From contig CAKUCT010000120.1 in NCBI GenBank assembly GCA_934643765.1, forward strand, positions 1 to 6,217: a stretch of DNA of 6,217 nt, given 5' to 3'. Source of the DNA: an uncultured Oscillospiraceae bacterium (GTDB lineage Bacteria; Bacillota; Clostridia; Oscillospirales; Oscillospiraceae). The notes under the pieces are model-generated. The model was given only the letters and a program-made list of their open reading frames with translations. It was not told the DNA's origin and ran no database searches. Both the position numbers and the translations under genes were made by a program. Below, one piece after another: positions 1 to 5,991 of the stretch (positions are counted from its first letter, which is position 1; each line of letters begins with the position of its first letter).

Positions 1-362
1 CGCTGCGCTTCTGCCTGGGCAAGCGCGCAGGCAGAGGTCTCATCGAGCGGGAGCGGCTGCTCAGGCAGGACAACAGACTCGGTGTCGGCGTCCAGAAGCG
101 CCTGGAGCCGCTCGTCCCAGGTCATGGGCTCCGATGGGGCCGGCTGCGAGCTACCGGGCTCCGGCAGTTCTGCCTCCGGCTGCTCCTGCGCGGCAGTTTC
201 TGCCGGGGGTTCGGAAAGTTCTGCGTTCAGAGAACCGGCGTCCGCCGCAATCGCTTCTGCCGGTTCTTCCTGCGCTTTCGAAGCAGGGGGCTTTGTTGCA
301 CAGCCGCAAAGAAGACTTAAAAGCAGCAGCGCGGTCAGAAAACTTGCTGCCCGGCGCGTCAT
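1..362 (-). CDS. Putative lipoprotein with Pro/Glu/Ala-rich linker, C-terminus outside window
   Basis: This open frame starts at ATG 362-360 and stays open to the left edge (120 codons), so the stop lies outside. The N-terminus is a lipoprotein signal: two arginines at residues 3-4, a hydrophobic core at about 8-18 (FLTALLLLSLL), then LCGC with the probable lipidated Cys at residue 21. Residues 22-80 are low-complexity and rich in Pro, Glu, Ala and Ser, as in surface linkers, followed by MTWDERLQALLDAD, which may begin a folded domain. The protein is therefore probably exported by Sec, diacylated and anchored outside the membrane; its activity cannot be told from this part. The start overlaps the secA stop as ATGA and has only a weak ribosome site (AGCAGG), which suggests translational coupling to secA. 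The family is not recognised. The signal peptide and overlap make a real gene likely. Confidence 0.75.
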   Translation of the reverse strand, partial: MTRRAASFLTALLLLSLLCGCATKPPASKAQEEPAEAIAADAGSLNAELSEPPAETAAQEQPEAELPEPGSSQPAPSEPMTWDERLQALLDADTESVVLPEQPLPLDETSACALAQAEAQ

Positions 363-3127
363 ACCTGCTTGCCCTGCTCGGCGGCCAGGTCCTTGTCGCG
401 GCAGCACTTTTTATACTTCTTACCGCTGCCGCAGGGGCAGGGATCGTTCGGGCCGACTTTGATCTTTTTCACGACCGGCTGGCGCTTGACGCTCTTGTCG
501 CCCGCGCCGCCTTCGCCGGTGATCTTTGCTACGCGCTCGCGCTTGACCTCCTGGTCGGTCTTCAGACGGACGAGGAAGACGCGGCGGACAATCTCTTCCT
601 TGATGGCGTTTGTCATGGCCTCGAACATTTCAAAGCCTTCGCGCTTGTACTCCACAACGGGGTCGGTCTGCGCATAGGCGCGCAGGCGGATGCCCTGGCG
701 CAGATCGTCCATGGCGTCGATGTGGTCCATCCAGTACTCGTCGACGACGCGCAGCGTCATCACGCGCTCGATTTCGCGCATGACGGGGCTGCCGTACTGG
801 GCTTCCTTCTTTTCATAGGTGCGGTTGAGCATATCAAGAAGGCGCTGCTCCATCTGCTCGGCGCTCATGGAAGCGAGCTCTTCATCGGTTGCAATCCAGG
901 CGCCCTTCGGGAAGAAAATGTTCTCGAAATGCGACATCAGTTCAAAGAATTCCTGCCGCGACTCCAGATGCGGCTGGCCTTTGAAGGCGTTTGTGACGTA
1001 GCTGCTGACGTAATACTGCATCATGGAGACGATGTTCTTGTGCAGGTCCTCACCGTCGAGCACCTGGCGGCGCTGTTCGTAGATGATCTTACGCTGCATG
1101 TTCATGACGTCGTCGTATTCAAGAACGCTCTTACGGGCCTGATAGTTCCGGCTTTCAACGGTCTTCTGCGCGTTTTCAATCGCGCCGGAGAGAATCTTGG
1201 CGTCGATCGGGGTATCTTCGTCGATGCCGAGCGTTTCCATCATGCGCATGACGCGCTCAGAGCCGAACAGGCGCATGACATCATCCTGAAGCGACAGATA
1301 GAACTGCGTCTCGCCGGGGTCGCCCTGACGGCCGGCGCGGCCGCGCAGCTGGTTGTCGATACGCCGCGACTCATGACGCTCGGTGCCGATGATGAACAGG
1401 CCGCCTGCCTTGCGCACAAGCTCTGCCTGCTGGTCAACCTCGACCTTGTATTTCGCGTAGGCCGCCTTATAAGCCTCGCGCGCGGCAAGAATTTCAGGAT
1501 CGGTTGTTTCGGCGAAGGAATTGGACTCGGCGATGAGTTCATCGGAAAGCCCCTGCTTTTTGAGGTCGCTCTTGGCCATGAACTCCGCGTTGCCGCCGAG
1601 CATGATATCCGTGCCGCGGCCTGCCATGTTGGTCGCGATGGTGACGGCGCCCAGATGGCCCGCCTGCGCGACGATTTCCGCTTCCTTTTCATGGTGCTTG
1701 GCGTTCAGAACGTTGTGGGGAATCCCTTCGCGCTTGAGCATCTGCGACAGAAGCTCGGATTTTTCAATGGAGATTGTGCCCACCAGAACGGGCTGGCCCT
1801 TGGCGTGGCAGTCTTTGATTTTCTGGATGACGGCGCGGAATTTACCGGCTTCGGTCTTGTAGACAATATCGGGGTTGTCAATACGGATGACGGGCTTGTT
1901 CGTCGGAATTTCCACAACGTCGAGATTGTAGATGCCACCGAACTCCTCTTCTTCCGTAAGCGCCGTGCCGGTCATGCCGGAGAGCTTTCCGTAAAGGCGG
2001 AAGAAGTTCTGGAAGGTGATGGTGGCAAGGGTCTTGTTTTCACTTGCGACCGAGACGCCCTCTTTGGCCTCGATGGCCTGGTGAAGACCCTCGTTGTAGC
2101 GCCGGCCATACATCAGGCGGCCCGTGAACTCGTCGACAATGATGACCTGGCCGTCTTTGACCACGTAGTCAATGTCTTTTTTCATCAGGCCGCGGGCCTT
2201 CATGGCCTGGTTGATGTGGTGCGAGATGGTTGCGTTTTCGGCATCGGCCAGGTTCTCCACGCCGAAGAACTCCTCGGCCTTTTTGATGCCGGTCTGTGTG
2301 AGCGAGACCGTGCGGTCCTTTTCATCGACCACATAGTCGCAGTCGTACTGATCCTGCAGCTCCTTGTCGTCCGTCGTGGAGAAAACCTGCTTTTTGAGCC
2401 TTGAGACGAAGTAGTCCGCCATCTCGTAGAGCTTTGAGGATTCTTCGCCCTTGCCGGAAATAATCAGAGGCGTTCTGGCTTCATCGATTAGAATCGAGTC
2501 CACCTCGTCGACGATGGCGAACGCGTGCCCGCGCTGGACCATCTCTTCTTTGTAGATGGCCATGTTGTCACGCAGGTAATCAAAGCCCAGCTCGTTGTTG
2601 GTGCCGTAGGTAATATCGGCCGCGTAAGCGGCGCGGCGCTCGGCCGGGGAAAGATCATGAATAATCAGGCCAACGGACAGGCCCAGGAAGCGGTAGACCT
2701 TGCCCATCCACTCCGAGTCGCGCTTGGCAAGGTAATCGTTGACGGTGACGATGTGCACGCCTTCACCGGTCAGGGCGTTGAGGTAGGCGGGAAGAATGGC
2801 GACGAGCGTTTTGCCTTCGCCGGTCTTCATTTCAGCGATTCTGCCCTGATGCAGAACGATACCGCCGACGACCTGCACCCGGTACGGGCGCATGCCGAGC
2901 ACGCGGTCGGCTGCCTCGCGGACAACCGCGAACGCCTCCGGCAGCAGATCGTCAAGCGTCTCGCCGTTTGCCAGCCGGTCTTTAAATTCCTGCGTCTTGG
3001 CGCGCAGGGCGTCGTCTGAAAGCGATTTGCAGGACGCTTCAAGGGCCATGACCTTGTCGACTGTGGCGTTTAATTTTTTGACCTCACGCTCCGAGCGCGT
3101 TCCGAACATTTTTGTAAAAAGTCCCAT
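359..3127 (-). CDS. secA: Preprotein translocase ATPase SecA
   Basis: SecA is the cytoplasmic/membrane-associated ATPase that drives unfolded preproteins through SecYEG. The sequence is complete at 922 residues. NBD1 carries Walker A (AEMKTGEGKT, 98-107) and Walker B (DEVD, 207-210, followed by SILIDEARTP). The preprotein cross-linking domain spans about 226-364. SGMTGTALTEEEE (383-395) returns to NBD1. NBD2 holds ATNMAGRGTDI (498-508) and the arginine-finger motif GTERHESRRIDNQLRGRAGR (581-600). The helical scaffold and wing follow. A basic linker ends in the SEC-C zinc motif CPCGSGKKYKKCC (897-909; ligand candidates C897, C899, C908, C909). About 50 extra residues (roughly 515-570) lie between the two NBD2 motifs; the shorter Bacillus-type SecA lacks them, while many clostridial SecAs have a similar insertion. 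The start is fixed by SD AGGAAGG, 9 nt upstream. The gene runs divergently from the HAD gene and leads into a lipoprotein gene by an ATGA overlap. Confidence 0.98.
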   Translation of the reverse strand: MGLFTKMFGTRSEREVKKLNATVDKVMALEASCKSLSDDALRAKTQEFKDRLANGETLDDLLPEAFAVVREAADRVLGMRPYRVQVVGGIVLHQGRIAEMKTGEGKTLVAILPAYLNALTGEGVHIVTVNDYLAKRDSEWMGKVYRFLGLSVGLIIHDLSPAERRAAYAADITYGTNNELGFDYLRDNMAIYKEEMVQRGHAFAIVDEVDSILIDEARTPLIISGKGEESSKLYEMADYFVSRLKKQVFSTTDDKELQDQYDCDYVVDEKDRTVSLTQTGIKKAEEFFGVENLADAENATISHHINQAMKARGLMKKDIDYVVKDGQVIIVDEFTGRLMYGRRYNEGLHQAIEAKEGVSVASENKTLATITFQNFFRLYGKLSGMTGTALTEEEEFGGIYNLDVVEIPTNKPVIRIDNPDIVYKTEAGKFRAVIQKIKDCHAKGQPVLVGTISIEKSELLSQMLKREGIPHNVLNAKHHEKEAEIVAQAGHLGAVTIATNMAGRGTDIMLGGNAEFMAKSDLKKQGLSDELIAESNSFAETTDPEILAAREAYKAAYAKYKVEVDQQAELVRKAGGLFIIGTERHESRRIDNQLRGRAGRQGDPGETQFYLSLQDDVMRLFGSERVMRMMETLGIDEDTPIDAKILSGAIENAQKTVESRNYQARKSVLEYDDVMNMQRKIIYEQRRQVLDGEDLHKNIVSMMQYYVSSYVTNAFKGQPHLESRQEFFELMSHFENIFFPKGAWIATDEELASMSAEQMEQRLLDMLNRTYEKKEAQYGSPVMREIERVMTLRVVDEYWMDHIDAMDDLRQGIRLRAYAQTDPVVEYKREGFEMFEAMTNAIKEEIVRRVFLVRLKTDQEVKRERVAKITGEGGAGDKSVKRQPVVKKIKVGPNDPCPCGSGKKYKKCCRDKDLAAEQGKQV

Positions 3128-3136
3128 GTATTTCTG

Positions 3137-3159
3137 CCTTCCTGCGCCGTGTGCGGCGC
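3137..3159 (-). promoter_or_regulatory. secA ribosome site with abutting leader hairpin
   Basis: On the minus strand the RNA reads GCGCCG-CACA-CGGCGC (3159-3144), a perfect 6-bp GC stem with a 4-nt loop. It is followed without any gap by the Shine-Dalgarno AGGAAGG (3143-3137) and, 9 nt later, the ATG. The SD itself stays outside the stem. The hairpin and SD are seen directly. A regulatory effect on secA translation (stacking next to the SD, or a protein site) is only inferred. Confidence 0.6.
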
Positions 3160-3190
3160 GAAGTAATGTTTTTCAAGATACTAACACCGT

Positions 3191-3219
3191 ATTATATCAT
3201 AGACAGACATCTAAAAAAA
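3191..3219 (-). promoter_or_regulatory. Promoter of secA (extended -10)
   Basis: Reading leftwards, TATAAT (3196-3191) is a perfect -10 and is preceded by TG at 3199-3198 with one base between, giving the extended -10 TGATATAAT. The hexamer 17 bp upstream is only TTTTTT (3219-3214), a poor -35, as is common with extended -10 promoters. Transcription should start near 3184, leaving a leader of about 56 nt to the secA ATG. Confidence 0.7.
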
Positions 3220-3246
3220 GAAGAAATTGTGAATTTCCGGGCAAAG

Positions 3247-3258
3247 GCGCGGCCGCGC
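3247..3258. repeat. 12-bp perfect palindrome between divergent promoters
   Basis: GCGCGGCCGCGC is a perfect 12-bp palindrome. It lies just upstream of the -35 of the rightward promoter and about 50 bp upstream of the secA -10. It could be an operator, but GC-rich alternating sequence makes palindromes easily, so function is uncertain. Confidence 0.35.
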
Positions 3259-3262
3259 GCCC

Positions 3263-3291
3263 TTGATTTCAGAATGTGATACTGGTAGAAT
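3263..3291 (+). promoter_or_regulatory. Promoter of the HAD-TSUP-racemase operon
   Basis: TTGATT (3263-3268) and TAGAAT (3286-3291) are separated by exactly 17 bp. TG at 3283-3284 adds an extended -10 (TGGTAGAAT). Start of transcription is expected near 3298, giving a leader of about 55 nt before the ATG at 3354. No other promoter-like match of this quality precedes the operon. Confidence 0.7.
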
Positions 3292-3306
3292 AAGGCGTAC
3301 CGAGGT

Positions 3307-3323
3307 GCTGCCGGCCCGGCGGC
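3307..3323 (+). promoter_or_regulatory. GC hairpin in the leader of the HAD operon
   Basis: GCTGCCG (3307-3313) pairs with CGGCGGC (3317-3323) around a GCC loop, a 7-bp stem with one G-U pair. It falls about 9 nt after the predicted transcript start and ends 20 nt before the Shine-Dalgarno GAGGAA (3343-3348). There is no U-tract after it, so it is not a terminator. It may protect the 5' end of the mRNA; that is inference. Confidence 0.4.
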
Positions 3324-3353
3324 GCAACATTTGAGATACAGTGAGGAACACAC

Positions 3354-4178
3354 ATGGCGATACGTTTGGCTGCGCTGGATGTGGACGGGACGCTGCTGAC
3401 ATCGGAGAATATCATCTCTTCCGAGAGCAAGCGCGCCATCTGCGAGGCGGCAGAGCAGGGGATTGAAATTGTAATCAATACGGGAAGATCGTACAGCGAG
3501 ACCCGCTATCTTTCCGATCAGCTTCCGCAGGTGCGGTATATGATCTGCGCGACGGGGGCATATATTCTGGATCTTCAGACGATGAAAATTCTGGGCCAGC
3601 GCAGCATGCCGGCGGAGCTGGGAAGACGCGCGTATGACGCGCTGCGGGGGTTTGACTGCATGGTGCACTATTTTACAGAGCTCGATGTGCGCAACGACCG
3701 CAGCTGTCTGGAAAATTTCGCGCGGTATATGCCGGAGTACGCAAGGCCGCTGATTGAAAACACGCACACAATGGTAGACAGCCTCGACGCGTATGTCGCG
3801 CAGTGGCAGGGGCCGGTGGAAAAGCTCTATGTCTCGTTCCCGGATACGGCTGTGCAGGCGCGCGCGATTGCGGCTGTGCGGGATTTGCCCGTCTATGTGA
3901 CGGACGGGGGACTGCTGGATATGGAGATCGTGAGTCGGGAGGCGAACAAGGGCGCGGCGCTGGAGGATCTGGCGAAGCTTCTTGGCATTGCGCGCGAAGA
4001 GGTGCTTGCCATGGGCGACAGCGGAAACGACTGCGCGATGCTGGCGTATGCCGGGGTTGGCGCGGCGATGGGAAACGCGAGCGAGAAGGCAAAGCGGGCG
4101 GCGGATCTTGTTGCGCCAGGAAATGATGAAGAGGGCGTGGCCTGGATGCTCCGGCGCGCCGCGAGAGGAGAGATTTAA
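3354..4178 (+). CDS. Cof-type HAD-IIB family hydrolase (phosphatase)
   Basis: A 274-residue soluble protein with the full HAD set. Motif I is LDVDGTLL, with nucleophile Asp9 and acid/base Asp11. Motif II is the Thr of INTGR (Thr43). Motif III is Lys199 in EANKGAAL. Motif IV is GDSGND (221-226) with the Mg-binding Asp222 and Asp226. The region between motifs II and III (about 85-190) is the C2-type cap that defines the IIB/Cof group. The length matches the family (about 260-290). Such enzymes remove phosphate from sugar phosphates, pyridoxal phosphate, flavin phosphates or similar metabolites; the substrate cannot be read from sequence. The start is supported by GAGGAA at 3343-3348 and by the promoter upstream. 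It is the first gene of a three-gene operon; its stop is separated by one base from the next start, and the next gene's ribosome site lies within its last codons. Confidence 0.93.
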   Translation: MAIRLAALDVDGTLLTSENIISSESKRAICEAAEQGIEIVINTGRSYSETRYLSDQLPQVRYMICATGAYILDLQTMKILGQRSMPAELGRRAYDALRGFDCMVHYFTELDVRNDRSCLENFARYMPEYARPLIENTHTMVDSLDAYVAQWQGPVEKLYVSFPDTAVQARAIAAVRDLPVYVTDGGLLDMEIVSREANKGAALEDLAKLLGIAREEVLAMGDSGNDCAMLAYAGVGAAMGNASEKAKRAADLVAPGNDEEGVAWMLRRAARGEI

Positions 4179-4179
4179 G

Positions 4180-4953
4180 ATGGGCGCGCAGGAACTGACA
4201 CTGCAGATGGCGCTGATTGTGGCCGCCGGCGTGTTTCTCGCGTCGTTTACCGACGCGATTGCGGGCGGCGGCGGAATTATTTCCGTGCCGACATATCTTC
4301 TGGCGGGGCTTCCGGCGCATTTTGCGCTGGGCACCAATAAGCTCTCGGCGGGCCTGGGCTCGATTGCCTCAACGGGCCGGTTCATCAAAAACGGCTTTGT
4401 CGACTGGAAGCTTGGCATTCCGTCGATTGTGCTGGCGCTGGTTGGCGCGCACTTCGGGACAAGCCTGCAGCTGATGATCGAAGAAAAGTATCTGCAGTAT
4501 CTGCTTTTGATTGTGCTGCCGGTGGTGGCGTTTGTGGTGCTGCGGCAGCGAGAGCTCCCGGAGACGAAGGGAGAGATTGAGCCCAAAAAGCAGATGCTGA
4601 TTGTCTGTGCGGCGTCTTTGGTGATTGGTGCGTATGACGGCTTCTACGGCCCGGGCACGGGAACGTTTTTGCTGCTGATCTTCTGCAATTTTGCGAAGAT
4701 GGATGTGCGCACGGCGGCGGGCAATGTGAAGCTGGTGAATCTCGCGTCCAATATTGGAGCGCTTGTGACAAGCCTTGCAAACGGCAAGGTGTTCATCGCC
4801 CTGGGCCTGATCGGCACAGTGACAAGCTTCCTGGGCCACTATATCGGCTCCGGTCTGGCCATCAAAAACGGTTCGAAGATTGTCAAGCCCACGGTCGTCG
4901 TTGTGCTGGTGCTGCTTGCCATCAAGGTGATCCAGGGCCTGATTACAGGATAA
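4180..4953 (+). CDS. TauE/SafE (TSUP) family membrane permease
   Basis: A 257-residue integral membrane protein with the internally duplicated plan of the TauE/SafE family. The first repeat has DAIAGGGGIISVPTY (25-39) followed by GTNKLS (51-56). The second has YDGFYGPGTGTFLL (152-165) followed by AAGNVKLVNLASN (179-191). Hydrophobic segments are visible at about 10-29, 31-50, 76-98, 103-121, 137-152, 160-172, 185-200, 203-225 and 236-255. Members move small anions such as sulfite, sulfoacetate or other sulfur/organic anions across the membrane; the substrate here is unknown. The frame stays open further upstream inside the HAD gene, but ATG 4180 is chosen because AGAGGAG (4164-4170) lies 9 nt before it and the family N-terminus begins there. 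It follows the HAD stop after 1 nt, so coupled translation is likely. Confidence 0.92.
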   Translation: MGAQELTLQMALIVAAGVFLASFTDAIAGGGGIISVPTYLLAGLPAHFALGTNKLSAGLGSIASTGRFIKNGFVDWKLGIPSIVLALVGAHFGTSLQLMIEEKYLQYLLLIVLPVVAFVVLRQRELPETKGEIEPKKQMLIVCAASLVIGAYDGFYGPGTGTFLLLIFCNFAKMDVRTAAGNVKLVNLASNIGALVTSLANGKVFIALGLIGTVTSFLGHYIGSGLAIKNGSKIVKPTVVVVLVLLAIKVIQGLITG

Positions 4954-4978
4954 AGGACAAAACAAGAGGAGGCTGCTT

Positions 4979-5686
4979 ATGAAAAAATCCATCGGTATTC
5001 TCGGCGGCATGGGGCCGCTGGCCACGGCAGATCTGTTCCGGAAAATTACGGTGCTGACCAAGGCCGGGTGCGACAACGATCATATCCGCGTCTTCATTGA
5101 CTCGAACCCCGCCATTGCCGACCGGACGGCGGCCATTTTGTCCGGCGGCAAGGACCCGCTGCCCGAGATGCGCGCGGCGCTGCGCTCATTAGAGGCGTGC
5201 GGGGCAAGCTGCGTGATTATGCCCTGCAACACGGCGCACTATTTCCTGCCGGTGCTGCAATCGGAGACGAAACTGCCGTTTCTGAGCATGCTGGAGGCGA
5301 CGGCGAAAGCTTGCGCCAGATTCTATCCGGGAAAGACCGCGGCGGTGCTGGCGACGAAGGGGACGCTTGCAACGGGGCTTTACGACAAGGCGCTTGAAAA
5401 AGAAGGCGTCTCATTCCTGATTCCGGAGGAAGCGGAAAAAGACACGCTGATGCACCTGATTTACGACGTTGTAAAGGCGTCGAAGCCTTTGGAGCCCGAG
5501 CGCGAGACCTGGAAGGCGCTTCTTGCCGGGCTGCGGGCGAAGGGCGCGGACTATTTTATCCTCGGGTGCACCGAGCTTCCGATTGTCGCCGATACGCTGC
5601 AGGTGGAAGGGCCGTTCATCGATCCCACGGCCGAACTTGCCAAGGCGGCGATCCGCTTCTGCGGTTACGAGACAAACGAGGCATAA
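4979..5686 (+). CDS. Aspartate/glutamate racemase family protein
   Basis: A 235-residue cytoplasmic enzyme of the PLP-independent Asp/Glu racemase family. Both catalytic cysteines are present in the usual settings: Cys83 in MPCNTAH and Cys197 in GCTELP. The N-terminus has the typical IGILGGMGPLATADLF (5-20). These enzymes exchange L- and D-amino acids by a two-cysteine proton transfer; aspartate or glutamate is most common, though YgeA/RacX-like members accept other amino acids. The exact substrate is therefore open. It is not the essential MurI type by its N-terminal style. The strong ribosome site AAGAGGAGG (4964-4972) lies 6 nt before the ATG. The 25-nt gap after the TSUP gene, with no promoter or terminator, makes it the last gene of the operon. 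A putative acidic amino-acid symporter lies 331 bp downstream, which fits an acidic amino acid as substrate (inference). Confidence 0.92.
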   Translation: MKKSIGILGGMGPLATADLFRKITVLTKAGCDNDHIRVFIDSNPAIADRTAAILSGGKDPLPEMRAALRSLEACGASCVIMPCNTAHYFLPVLQSETKLPFLSMLEATAKACARFYPGKTAAVLATKGTLATGLYDKALEKEGVSFLIPEEAEKDTLMHLIYDVVKASKPLEPERETWKALLAGLRAKGADYFILGCTELPIVADTLQVEGPFIDPTAELAKAAIRFCGYETNEA

Positions 5687-5700
5687 AGACTTTCATATAA

Positions 5701-5742
5701 CATTCACGCCGGCGTTAGAATGAAAGAACGCTTGCGTTAGAA
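5701..5742. repeat. Bulged inverted repeat and GCGTTAGAA direct repeat
   Basis: CATTC-ACGCC/GGCGT-TA-GAATG (5701-5722) is an inverted repeat with a 2-nt bulge, centred on the perfect palindrome ACGCCGGCGT (5706-5715). The 9-mer GCGTTAGAA occurs twice with a period of 22 bp (5712-5720 and 5734-5742), and AACGC (5727-5731) lies inverted between the copies. All are seen directly. No U-tract follows, so this is not a normal terminator; it may be a protein site or an mRNA 3'-end structure. Confidence 0.45.
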
Positions 5743-5782
5743 AAAAACGACAGCGCGCGCCCCGTTTCAGGAGCGCGCGCTG
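5741..5782 (-). terminator. Terminator-like hairpin, U-tract on the minus strand
   Basis: CAGCGCGCGC (5751-5760) and GCGCGCGCTG (5773-5782) form a perfect 10-bp stem with a 12-nt loop. On the minus strand the stem is followed by TCG and seven T's (5747-5741), the form of an intrinsic terminator for leftward transcription. On the plus strand the stem is followed by CCTCTCAAAA, with hardly any U, so it would be a poor terminator for the racemase operon although it could still pause polymerase or protect the 3' end. No leftward gene is visible to its right inside the window. The hairpin is certain; its direction of action is inferred. Confidence 0.6.
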
Positions 5783-5898
5783 CCTCTCAAAATGCAGGAA
5801 AACTTGCAAAAATGGAAACGGAGTTTGTTTGATAGTGACAAAAGAAAAACAAAATTTTTCTTCGCTTTCGTCAAAATAGCAATAAAAACTTTGGGGGA

Positions 5899-5947
5899 CT
5901 TAACGAATTATTAGCGTGATGCAAAAAATCCTTTACATCGCTTAACG
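5899..5947. repeat. Two CTTAACG direct repeats 42 bp apart
   Basis: CTTAACG occurs at 5899-5905 and again at 5941-5947, exactly 42 bp apart, which is four turns of the DNA helix. The second copy sits inside the promoter spacer of the symporter gene. This could be a pair of operator half-sites on the same face of the helix, but 7-bp repeats also arise by chance. Confidence 0.3.
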
Positions 5948-5960
5948 CGGATGGTATAAT
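5932..5960 (+). promoter_or_regulatory. Strong promoter of the symporter gene
   Basis: TTTACA (5932-5937) and a perfect TATAAT (5955-5960) are separated by 17 bp, and TG at 5952-5953 makes an extended -10 (TGGTATAAT). This is the closest match to consensus in the window. Transcription should start near 5967, leaving a leader of about 50 nt. The symporter can thus be expressed independently of the racemase operon. Confidence 0.8.
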
Positions 5961-5967
5961 CAGGATG

Positions 5968-5991
5968 CGCAAAGGTGATATGCCTTCAGCG
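5968..5991 (+). promoter_or_regulatory. Leader hairpin at the 5' end of the symporter mRNA
   Basis: CGC (5968-5970) and AAGG (5972-5975) can pair with CCTT (5983-5986) and GCG (5989-5991), with a small internal loop and a 7-nt apical loop TGATATG. The stem begins almost at the predicted transcript start and covers AAGG, the possible ribosome site of the small ORF that begins at 5980. Moderate stability; function inferred. Confidence 0.35.

Noticed and set aside
134..2404. A 756-codon open frame on the plus strand opposite secA
   Set aside because: It lies wholly antisense to the highly conserved secA. Its length follows from GC-rich codon use in secA, and its product shows no domain pattern and no ribosome site.
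3305..3334. Short GTG-started frame in the HAD-operon leader (VLPARRRNI)
   Set aside because: The GTG would be only a few bases from the predicted transcript start and has no usable ribosome site. Its likeness to the end of the symporter leader ORF (RRRN) is probably chance.
3982..4179. Upstream extension of the TSUP gene into the HAD gene
   Set aside because: The frame is open, but the extra residues are antithetical to the family N-terminus and lie within the HAD catalytic region; the ribosome site AGAGGAG points to ATG 4180.
3192..4586. A 464-codon minus-strand frame across the HAD and TSUP genes
   Set aside because: It is antisense to two genes with clear family motifs and intact ribosome sites, and its product is Arg/His/Ser-rich in the way of an out-of-frame translation.
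5696..5701. TATAAC as a -10 element just after the racemase gene
   Set aside because: No -35-like hexamer occurs at a proper distance, and no gene follows closely.
5837..5872. AT-rich inverted repeat (AAGAAAAA/TTTTTCTT, with outer GAC/GTC) as a terminator or riboswitch
   Set aside because: The stem is almost all A-T, has no U-tract after it, and lies upstream of the predicted symporter transcript start.
5783..5960. A small leftward RNA gene ending at the 5741-5782 hairpin
   Set aside because: I found only weak promoter-like sequences on the minus strand here (for example TAATAA with a poor -35), not enough to annotate a gene; kept only as a question in the findings.
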